From contig JAJFFI010000135.1 in the NCBI GenBank assembly GCA_021776755.1, positions 1 through 5,143 on the forward strand: 5,143 bases of DNA, written 5' to 3'. This stretch comes from Alphaproteobacteria bacterium. Lineage in GTDB: Bacteria > Pseudomonadota > Alphaproteobacteria > JAJFFI01. A model generated the notes under the pieces. It searched no databases and was not told where the DNA came from. It saw only the letters and a list, made by a program, of their open reading frames with translations. Positions within the stretch are counted from its first letter, which is position 1, and each line of letters starts with the position of its first letter. This document shows, one piece after another, positions 1 through 5,143 of the stretch. The position numbers and the translations under genes were made by a program.

Positions 1-156
1 CTCAACAACTACATTATCCCGGCGCTGGGCGTCGTCTTTGGCGCCGTCATGCTGAATGAGACAATCTCGGCCCGCGCCTTCCTGGCGCTTGGGTTCATTC
101 TCTCGGGTATCGCGGCCGCAACATTGATCGGCCGCCGTTGGCGCAAGCGCGCCTAG
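1..156 (+). CDS. EamA/DMT-family transporter, C-terminal fragment
   Basis: Only the last 51 residues and the TAG stop are present; the gene begins before the window. The fragment has two hydrophobic segments, roughly residues 4-19 and 26-44, split by a short polar turn with the Asn-Glu pair of MLNETIS, and ends in a basic tail (RRWRKRA). An Ile-Pro in a helix, followed by a Leu-Asn-Glu turn and a final Gly-rich helix, is the usual ending of the second EamA repeat in drug/metabolite transporters of the inner membrane. The basic tail after the last helix fits a cytoplasmic C-terminus. The substrate cannot be inferred. The gene converges on the Smr-domain gene, and the two stop codons interlock in CTAG. 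The family call rests on a short piece and is moderately sure; that this is the end of a membrane protein is more certain. Confidence 0.72.
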   Translation, partial: LNNYIIPALGVVFGAVMLNETISARAFLALGFILSGIAAATLIGRRWRKRA

Positions 157-758
157 GTGTCTCGCCGCCGCTTGAGTAACACATAAAACGCGCCGCTGCC
201 GCCGTCTTTCGGTTGCGCCGGATTGAATCCCAGAACGTGATCGCGGACCGGCGGCATGTTCAGCCAACCGGGCAGCGCCGAACGGATCGTTCCCTCGCCG
301 TGCCGGCCGTATTCGTCGGCCGGCGAGCGCGACCCTTTCCCCGTGATGACCAGCACACAGCGCGCGCCTGAGTTCGCGGCGCTCAAGAGGAAGGTTTGCA
401 GCGCCAGATGAGCTTCCGCGCGAGTCATTCCGTGGAGATCGATCCGTCGGTCGATCGGTAATCGGCCCCGTTTCAGCCGGTCGGCCTGCCGCCCCGCGAT
501 CCCCGCAAAATCTCCGGCCGACCTGTCGGCGGGTTTGGACGGCGCGGCCTGCCGGAGAGTCGGCGGCACGGCGCGGGCGGGCTTCGGCGCGGCGTGCGCT
601 TCGTCCTCCCGGTCAGGCTTGGGAGCAGGTTTTGGTCGGGTCGGTATGCTGGCTTTCCGGCGGAGCGGCGTCACACTCTCCGCAATCCGGTTCCAGAGCG
701 CGTCGTCCTCATCGCCGGGCGGCTTCGCTCCACCGTTCCGCTTTTTAGGCCCCGCCAT
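153..758 (-). CDS. Smr-domain protein (MutS2 C-terminal-like putative nuclease)
   Basis: A 201-residue protein. Residues 1-100 are low in complexity, rich in Pro, Ala, Lys and Arg, and probably a disordered basic linker. Residues 103-198 form the Smr domain: the DLHGMT motif at 107-112, the TGKGS loop at 139-143, and the closing Gly-rich strand GSGAFYVLLKR at 187-197. Smr domains occur at the C-terminus of MutS2 and as stand-alone proteins, several of which have DNA- or RNA-cleaving activity; which substrate applies here is unknown. The length and domain order match stand-alone proteobacterial Smr proteins. The ATG at 758 lies inside the end of lutC (14-nt overlap), with only a weak GGGA upstream, so translation is probably coupled to lutC. 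Alphaproteobacterial homologues are, to my knowledge, often found right after mltA; here lutABC lies between. Confidence 0.9.
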   Translation of the reverse strand: MAGPKKRNGGAKPPGDEDDALWNRIAESVTPLRRKASIPTRPKPAPKPDREDEAHAAPKPARAVPPTLRQAAPSKPADRSAGDFAGIAGRQADRLKRGRLPIDRRIDLHGMTRAEAHLALQTFLLSAANSGARCVLVITGKGSRSPADEYGRHGEGTIRSALPGWLNMPPVRDHVLGFNPAQPKDGGSGAFYVLLKRRRDT

Positions 759-1446
759 CGCTGTCCCGGGATTCCACGAGCACGATGTGCAGCCGGCGGG
801 GGCCGTGTGCGCCCATCAGCAGGGTTTGCTCGATATCCGCGCTGCGCGACGGCCCGGTGATGAAGAGGACCGTCCGGGGCAGACCGCCGTTCTCCTCAAC
901 TGACTTCCGAAGCCGGACCCAGCCATCTTCCTGTGCGCCGACGATCTGGTCTTCGCGTACGACCACGACATGAGTGTCAGGCAGAAGGTTCAGGCTCGAG
1001 GGATGGTGCGGACCACTGGTCACCATCAGGGACCCGGTTTCTGCAATAGCGGAGAATGTGGCGCTCAGCCCGACTTCATCGCTCGGTTCGGGCACGCCGC
1101 GCCGGATGCTGAGCATCCCGCGATCGTCCCAGGGAATGGTGTCGAGGCTCTCGTCGGGCGCCATCACGATATCGCTCGGCAGGTTCTGGCTTGCGAGATA
1201 GCTGCTGACCGCTTTCGGCACATCTTCGAGCCTGCCGACCCGGTCGACGGTGGCCGCGGCCTCTTCGGCCATCGCGACGAAGAGTTCGATCTGATCGAAG
1301 CGGTCGACCTGCGACCTCGCCGGCACAAGGTTCGGTTTGGGATTGGCCAGCCCGGCCCGAAGCGCGGCCGCCTCGTCGCTGCTGACCGGTCCCGACCGGC
1401 CGAGGCCCTTGCGAATATGCCCGAGAATGCGGTCGCGGGTATCCAT
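745..1446 (-). CDS. lutC: LutC-type LUD-domain lactate utilisation protein
   Basis: Predicted 233 residues. This is the small LUD-domain subunit of the LutABC system, which oxidises L-lactate to pyruvate in the cytoplasm. The N-terminus (MDTRDRILGHIRKGLG) is typical of LutC. The LUD domain spans about residues 50-226 and carries AETGSL at 135-140, LPDTHVVVV at 155-163, and the C-terminal signature GPSRSADIE (198-206) followed by GAHGPRRLHIVLV (212-224). The frame stays open up to an ATG at 1638, but those 64 extra residues would lie inside lutB, are Arg-rich and resemble no LUD protein. The ATG at 1446 fits the family N-terminus and forms a TGATG overlap with the lutB stop, the classic arrangement for coupled translation. 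A weak GGA sits just upstream. The role within the complex is the least understood of the three subunits. Confidence 0.93.
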   Translation of the reverse strand: MDTRDRILGHIRKGLGRSGPVSSDEAAALRAGLANPKPNLVPARSQVDRFDQIELFVAMAEEAAATVDRVGRLEDVPKAVSSYLASQNLPSDIVMAPDESLDTIPWDDRGMLSIRRGVPEPSDEVGLSATFSAIAETGSLMVTSGPHHPSSLNLLPDTHVVVVREDQIVGAQEDGWVRLRKSVEENGGLPRTVLFITGPSRSADIEQTLLMGAHGPRRLHIVLVESRDSDGGA

Positions 1447-2882
1447 CAGGTTCCGCTGTCCCGGTTTCGCGCGACATGCGCGCGCCACTGGTTCTGGAAG
1501 GTCGCCCCTTCCGGAGCCGGCATATCGCGATGCGCGGTCCAGCCGCCGGCGAGCGGCGCTTTCTGGAGGACACCGGTGCCCCTGGCCCAGCCGGCGAGCG
1601 TATGCATCGCAAGCCCCATGATCCTCCGATAGAGCCATGGCATCCGTGCCAATAGCGCCCAGGCCTTGAGCCCGTACCGGAAACGGATTGCGGGGTTGCC
1701 CTTCCGGAACTCAAGCTCGCGCCAGTGCCGCATCAACTTGGGTAGCGGGATCCGCACCGGGCAGACCTCTTCGCACCGGCCACAGAAGGTTGACGCATTC
1801 GGCAGGTGCCCGGCCTCGTCGACGCCGATCAGGCTCGGGGTCAGGACCGCACCCATCGGGCCCGGGTAGACCCAGCCATAGGCATGGCCGCCGACCGCAC
1901 CGTAAACCGGGCAATGATTGAGGCAGGCGCCGCAACGGATACAGCGCAGCATCTCCTGGAACTCAGTGCCCATCATCTCACTGCGGCCGTTGTCGAGCAG
2001 GACGACATGGAACTGCTCGGGACCGTCCGGATCTTCGGCCCGGCGCGGCCCGGTCGAAAACGTCGTGTAAACCGATGCTTCCTGTCCCGTCGCCGAACGG
2101 GTCAGCACCCGGAGCAACGTCGAGGCATCATCAAGCGTCGGCACGACTTTTTCTATACTTGCGATTGCGATATGAATTCGGGGGAGGATCTGCGTCAGGT
2201 CGCCGTTGCCCTCGTTTGTCACGATCACCGACGAGCCCGTCTCGGCAATCAGGAAATTCGCGCCCGTGATGCCAACGTCCGCCGCGAGAAACCGTTCGCG
2301 CAGCTTCCCGCGCGCTTCGGCGAGCAGTGCTGTCGGTTGATCGAGATTGCGGTCCGCGTCGAGATCCTGGTGCGCCTCGAAGAAGGCTTCTGCCACCTGC
2401 TCCTTGTTGACGTGAATCGCGGGCGCAATGATGTGGCTCGGCGGTTCCTTGCGCAGCTGAATGATGTATTCGCCGAGATCGGTCTCGACCGGCGTCATCC
2501 CGTTTTCCTCGAGGAAATCGTTGATCCCGATTTCCTCGCCGATCATCGACTTGCCCTTGGTGACCGTTTCGGCGCCAACCAGCCGGCAGATGCACAAAAT
2601 GGCCTCGCGCGCCTGCTCGGCGTTCGAGCACCAGTGAACGGTGCCGCCGTTGGCAACGACCTTCGACTCGAACTCCTCAAGATAGAAATCGAGGTTGGCG
2701 AGGGTCCGGTTCTTGAGGTCCCGCGCGGCGTCGCGCAGGTCCTCGAATTCCGGCATCCGGTCTGCGGCCTTCTGCCGCTTCTTGATGAAACCGGTCGGGA
2801 TGTTCCGCAGCGCGCGCTGCAGCGAGGCGTCGCGAAGCGCCTCACCAGCGTTTTCCCGAAATCTTGGGCTGGTCGACTGCAT
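1446..2882 (-). CDS. lutB: LutB-type iron-sulfur LUD-domain protein of L-lactate oxidation
   Basis: A 478-residue protein, close to the usual LutB length. Residues about 70-297 form the LUD domain, with TKGKSMIGEEIGIN (108-121) and AETGSSVIVTNEGNGDL (213-229), both hallmarks of the family. A ferredoxin-like region follows: C314, C317, C320 and C324 in CxxCxxCxxxCP, then C367, C370 and C374 in CxxCxxxCP. Seven cysteines is normal for LutB; they are expected to hold two [4Fe-4S] clusters that pass electrons from lactate. The C-terminal 100 residues match the conserved LutB tail, ending in a Trp- and Pro-rich stretch. The ATG start lies 4 nt after the lutA stop, and the N-terminus (FRENAGEALRDASLQRALRN) looks like that of other LutB proteins, which supports this start. 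The stop codon shares one base with the lutC start. The protein is cytoplasmic; no signal peptide or membrane segment is seen. Confidence 0.95.
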   Translation of the reverse strand: MQSTSPRFRENAGEALRDASLQRALRNIPTGFIKKRQKAADRMPEFEDLRDAARDLKNRTLANLDFYLEEFESKVVANGGTVHWCSNAEQAREAILCICRLVGAETVTKGKSMIGEEIGINDFLEENGMTPVETDLGEYIIQLRKEPPSHIIAPAIHVNKEQVAEAFFEAHQDLDADRNLDQPTALLAEARGKLRERFLAADVGITGANFLIAETGSSVIVTNEGNGDLTQILPRIHIAIASIEKVVPTLDDASTLLRVLTRSATGQEASVYTTFSTGPRRAEDPDGPEQFHVVLLDNGRSEMMGTEFQEMLRCIRCGACLNHCPVYGAVGGHAYGWVYPGPMGAVLTPSLIGVDEAGHLPNASTFCGRCEEVCPVRIPLPKLMRHWRELEFRKGNPAIRFRYGLKAWALLARMPWLYRRIMGLAMHTLAGWARGTGVLQKAPLAGGWTAHRDMPAPEGATFQNQWRAHVARNRDSGT

Positions 2883-2886
2883 CGGA

Positions 2887-3753
2887 TCAGGCGTCCCGCG
2901 CCGCGTGGCCCGCCGGAATCGCCGTGGGCGCGGAGGATGCCTTCTTCGCGCCGCCCTCGACCGGGATATCGCCCCTGCGCGGCGGCCGCCCGATCGGCGG
3001 TGTGTCGGTCATCCCGGCGAGAACCTCTGCCACGTGGCGGACGTCCATCTTGCTGCCGTTGCGAAGCAGTTTTCCCGCGATGTTGAACAGGCAGCCGAGA
3101 TCACCCGCGAGCAACATTTCGGCCCCGGTCGCCTCGGCGTGGCTGGCCTTCTTTGAAACCATCGCATTCGAAATTTCAGGATACTTGACGCAGAATGTGC
3201 CCCCGAACCCGCAGCACACCTCGGTTTGCTCGAGCTCCTTGAGTTCGAGACCGAACACGCTGTTCAGCAGCGTCCGGGGCTGCTCTTTCACGCCGAGCTC
3301 CCGAAGGCTCGAACAGGAATCATGATAGGTGCAGGTCGCGCTCAGCCGCGTGTCGACGGCCCGCCGGCCCATCACATCGATCAGGAACGATGTCAGCTCG
3401 TGGGTCCGGGCCGCCAGCGCCTCGGCCCGCGCTTCCCATTTCTCGTCGCCTTCGAAGAGTTCGGGATAATGCTTGATGATCATGCCGCCGCAGGACCCGG
3501 AAGGCGCGACGACATAGTCGAAGGACTCGAACTTCTTGATCACCGACTTTGCAATGCCGCGGGCGCTCTTGCGGTCGCCGCTATTGAAGGCCGGTTGCCC
3601 GCAACAGGTCTGGGCAGCGGGCACTTCGACCCGGCACCCGGCATCTTCGAGCAGTTTGACGGCGGCGAAACCAACCGTCGGCCGAAACAGGTCGACGAGG
3701 CAGGTCACAAACAGCGCCACGGTCGGCGATTCCTGGTCTGCAGCCTTCGTCAT
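2887..3753 (-). CDS. lutA: LutA-type cysteine-rich (CCG-domain) protein of L-lactate oxidation
   Basis: Predicted 288 residues. LutA proteins have two cysteine-rich CCG domains, related to those of HdrB and GlcF, that bind an iron-sulfur centre and take part in lactate oxidation. Numbered from the ATG at 3753, the first domain has C18 (FVTCLVDLFRP), CCGQP at 50-54 and SGSCGG at 85-90. The second has HDSC ending at C147, CCGFGGTF at 180-187 and GDLGC ending at C221. All key cysteines are present. The frame also opens at a TTG at 3855, which would add 34 residues, but these look non-coding (Pro/Arg-rich, covering the inverted repeats). The ATG at 3753 has AGGA and GAG upstream and puts the family's VALFVTCLVD strand near the N-terminus. 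The protein exceeds the usual ~240 residues because of a Pro/Gly/Ala-rich tail of about 40. It is the first gene of the operon. Confidence 0.94.
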   Translation of the reverse strand: MTKAADQESPTVALFVTCLVDLFRPTVGFAAVKLLEDAGCRVEVPAAQTCCGQPAFNSGDRKSARGIAKSVIKKFESFDYVVAPSGSCGGMIIKHYPELFEGDEKWEARAEALAARTHELTSFLIDVMGRRAVDTRLSATCTYHDSCSSLRELGVKEQPRTLLNSVFGLELKELEQTEVCCGFGGTFCVKYPEISNAMVSKKASHAEATGAEMLLAGDLGCLFNIAGKLLRNGSKMDVRHVAEVLAGMTDTPPIGRPPRRGDIPVEGGAKKASSAPTAIPAGHAARDA

Positions 3754-3806
3754 TGTCACTCGATCCTGCCTTGGTGGCGCAAAGCGCGCGGGTTTTTGGC
3801 GGACTT

Positions 3807-3824
3807 CCCCGGAGGTTTCCGGGG
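3807..3824. repeat. Short GC-rich hairpin upstream of lutA
   Basis: Read on the plus strand, CCCCGGA (3807-3813) pairs perfectly with TCCGGGG (3818-3824) around a 4-base loop. This gives a strong 7-bp stem, 53 bases before the lutA start. If transcription starts upstream of it, the stem would lie in the lutA leader RNA and could affect mRNA stability or translation. No T-tract follows in either direction, which argues against an intrinsic terminator. In GC-rich DNA such a stem can also arise by chance. Confidence 0.5.
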
Positions 3825-3835
3825 GCATCCTGTGC

Positions 3836-3867
3836 GTTTGGCCTTTTGAAAGCAAGGGCGGCCAAAC
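3836..3867. repeat. Inverted repeat, 8-bp arms, upstream of lutA
   Basis: GTTTGGCC at 3836-3843 is matched exactly by its reverse complement GGCCAAAC at 3860-3867, with a 16-base loop. It lies 13 bases after the mltA stop codon and about 80 bases before the lutA ATG. It could be a protein binding site (arm centres 24 bases apart, a little over two helical turns) or an mRNA stem at the 3' end of mltA. There is no T-run on the lutA side. The arms are certain; the function is inference. Confidence 0.6.
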
Positions 3868-3879
3868 ATGCCCAATACT

Positions 3880-5118
3880 TCAGCTACCGGAGTCAGCTTC
3901 CGGTTCAAGCCGAACCTTTACCGTCTTGGGAATAAGCACGAAATAGTGCCCCGGGTGGTTCATCCGGCCCGCCAGTTCGAGCGCCTTCTCGCCGGTCCCG
4001 AAATAGATATCGCCGCGGACCGCCCCCTTGATCGCGCCGCCGGTGTCCTGGGCGACCATCAAGCGCTGGAATTTGCGCCCGCTCTTGCCGGGCCATTTCG
4101 TCGCGAGCCAGACCGGGGCGCCGAGGGGAACAGCGCGCGGATCGACTGCGAGGCTCCGCCCCGGGGTCAGTGGCACGCCCATCGCGCCGATCGGGCCGGG
4201 ACCCTCGATCCAGCGGAAAAAGATGAACCGCGGGTTCTCGGCCATCAGCTTTGCGGCCTTGCGTGGATTTCGCCGCAGCCAGGCCCGCACGCCCTGGGCC
4301 GAGGCTTCACCCCGGCCAATCAGTTTCCGGCGCAGCATCAGACCGCCGATACCGACAAACCTGTGCCCGTTGTCTGCCGCGTAGCCGACCCGCCGGGTTG
4401 TGCCGTCGTCAAAGCGAACGACGCCAGACCCCTGAACCTGCAGGAAAAAAACGTCCACCGGGTCTCCCCAGAACAGCATCTCAGCGCCGGCCTTGGCCGG
4501 CCAGCCGGGCCCTTCGATCACGGCACGGGTGTCATAAGGCTCGAGCTTTCCAACCCGCGCCCGCCCCGAGATGCGTCGGCCCGCGAGTGACTGATCGAAA
4601 TCGCCGAGCTGCGCCGTCACGAGATCCGGAGGGGGGGCAAAGACCGGCATTGTCAGCTTGTCGGTCTGTTTCTCGGCGCCCGCTAGTTCGATTTCGTAGT
4701 AACCAGTGAACTTCCCGACCCCGGCGTCAGGCGTACCCAAACTTTCAACGCGATACGCGGCGAAGCGGCCGGTCACGAAGGCGCGGAGCGTTTCCGGGCT
4801 GGCGCCGGCGTCGAGTACACCGGCCTCGCGGCAAACCGGCTTCCAGTCAGCGGCCGTTCCCCCAACGCCGGCCGGCGCGACCATTTGGCTATCCGGGCGC
4901 TTTGAAAGCGCTTTGCAACTCGTTCGAAAGGCTTCAAGAAACCCGGCGAATTCATCCGCCTGCCAGCCTTCGAGATCAGCGAAACCCGCCGGGACATAGC
5001 GGATATTAAGATCGGATTTGGGAATTGGCGGGGGTGGTGGCGTTTCGGGCGGCGTGCCTTCGCAGCCCGCAAGCGCGAAGCTTGCAATCAACGCCACCGG
5101 CAGCAGGCGCCCGAGCAT
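3880..5118 (-). CDS. mltA: Membrane-bound lytic murein transglycosylase A (lipoprotein)
   Basis: Predicted 412 residues. MltA cleaves the beta-1,4 bond between N-acetylmuramic acid and N-acetylglucosamine in peptidoglycan, forming a 1,6-anhydro end, from the inner face of the outer membrane. Residues 1-18 are a lipoprotein signal peptide with lipobox LAGC and lipidated C19; residue 20 is Glu, not Asp, which fits outer-membrane sorting. A Pro-rich linker (22-33) follows. The MltA domain carries FTGYYEIEL (137-145), FLQVQGSGVV (225-234) and NPRFIFFRW (295-303). The C-terminal 3D domain has AQDTGGAIKG (356-365), where D358 is the expected catalytic acid, then GDIYFGTG (369-376) with a second conserved Asp, D370. 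The frame remains open upstream of the ATG to the window edge, without a clear ribosome binding site, so the start may lie further out. A Tim44-like gene is the neighbour I would expect upstream. Confidence 0.93.
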   Translation of the reverse strand: MLGRLLPVALIASFALAGCEGTPPETPPPPPIPKSDLNIRYVPAGFADLEGWQADEFAGFLEAFRTSCKALSKRPDSQMVAPAGVGGTAADWKPVCREAGVLDAGASPETLRAFVTGRFAAYRVESLGTPDAGVGKFTGYYEIELAGAEKQTDKLTMPVFAPPPDLVTAQLGDFDQSLAGRRISGRARVGKLEPYDTRAVIEGPGWPAKAGAEMLFWGDPVDVFFLQVQGSGVVRFDDGTTRRVGYAADNGHRFVGIGGLMLRRKLIGRGEASAQGVRAWLRRNPRKAAKLMAENPRFIFFRWIEGPGPIGAMGVPLTPGRSLAVDPRAVPLGAPVWLATKWPGKSGRKFQRLMVAQDTGGAIKGAVRGDIYFGTGEKALELAGRMNHPGHYFVLIPKTVKVRLEPEADSGS

Positions 5119-5143
5119 GCGGCGGCCAACGCCCGCGAAAGCG

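Larger units (their letters stand above)
3754..3879 (-). promoter_or_regulatory. Intergenic control region between mltA and lutA
   Basis: This 126-base gap is the only sizeable non-coding stretch in the window and the only obvious place for a lut promoter. Read toward lutA it holds two inverted repeats, then a short ribosome binding site (AGGA at 3767-3764, ten bases before the ATG, and GAG at 3761-3759, five bases before). A possible but poor sigma-70 pair is TTGCTT, 17 bases, CAGGAT, beginning inside the loop of the larger repeat; the -10 box matches consensus weakly and I would not rely on it. Neither repeat is followed by a T-run, so a Rho-independent terminator for mltA is not supported. 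Lut operons are commonly controlled by lactate-responsive GntR-type repressors, so operator function is plausible but unproven. Confidence 0.45.

Noticed and set aside
970..1632. A 220-residue plus-strand open frame antisense to lutC and the end of lutB.
   Set aside because: It overlaps confident minus-strand genes and has no recognisable motif or ribosome binding site.
1446..1638. A 64-residue N-terminal extension of LutC starting at the ATG at 1638.
   Set aside because: It lies wholly within lutB in another frame, has Arg-rich low-quality composition and no LUD similarity. The ATG at 1446 gives the family N-terminus and a TGATG junction.
1806..3086. A 426-residue plus-strand open frame running antisense to lutB and the end of lutA.
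   Set aside because: It mirrors well-supported lutB and lutA coding sequence. Long antisense frames are expected in high-GC DNA, and its translation is rich in Arg, Ala and Asp with no recognisable domain.
3226..3849. A 207-residue plus-strand open frame antisense to lutA.
   Set aside because: It is a shadow of the lutA coding frame; the minus-strand product has all the CCG-domain cysteines, while this one shows no domain.
3754..3855. A 34-residue extension of LutA from a TTG codon at 3855.
   Set aside because: It covers the inverted repeats, starts with a rare codon without a good ribosome binding site, and resembles no LutA N-terminus.
3807..3867. Rho-independent terminator of mltA.
   Set aside because: Both inverted repeats lack a following T-run in the direction of transcription, so they are listed as repeats only.

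Overview
The window is high-GC, tightly packed bacterial DNA. It most likely comes from an alphaproteobacterium: the protein signatures fit, and a lytic transglycosylase mltA near a stand-alone Smr-domain gene is an arrangement I recall as common in that class. I cannot fix a genus. The core content is known families. The points worth attention are their arrangement and the control region in front of lutA.

Layout: positions 1-156 (+) hold the 3' end of an EamA/DMT-type membrane transporter. Everything else is on the minus strand, read from high to low coordinates: mltA (5118-3880), a 126-base intergenic region with two inverted repeats, lutA (3753-2887), lutB (2882-1446), lutC (1446-745) and an Smr-domain gene (758-153). 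The transporter and the Smr gene converge and overlap by the four bases CTAG.

The central three genes form a complete LutABC (LldEFG-type) set, the multi-subunit iron-sulfur system for oxidising L-lactate to pyruvate. LutA is a cysteine-rich CCG-domain protein. LutB joins a LUD domain to a ferredoxin-like seven-cysteine region. LutC is a short LUD-domain protein. The junctions are very tight: a 4-nt gap for lutA/lutB, a 1-nt overlap for lutB/lutC and a 14-nt overlap for lutC/smr. A single transcript with translational coupling is therefore likely, and it would include the Smr gene. No lactate permease and no regulator of the GntR type lies in the window.

MltA is an outer-membrane lipoprotein that cleaves peptidoglycan. 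The Smr protein probably acts on nucleic acid. Neither has an evident link to lactate, so the lut set looks like a metabolic cassette lying between two housekeeping genes. I found no RNA genes, CRISPR arrays, insertion sequences or prophage traces, and no gene-free stretch longer than about 130 bases.
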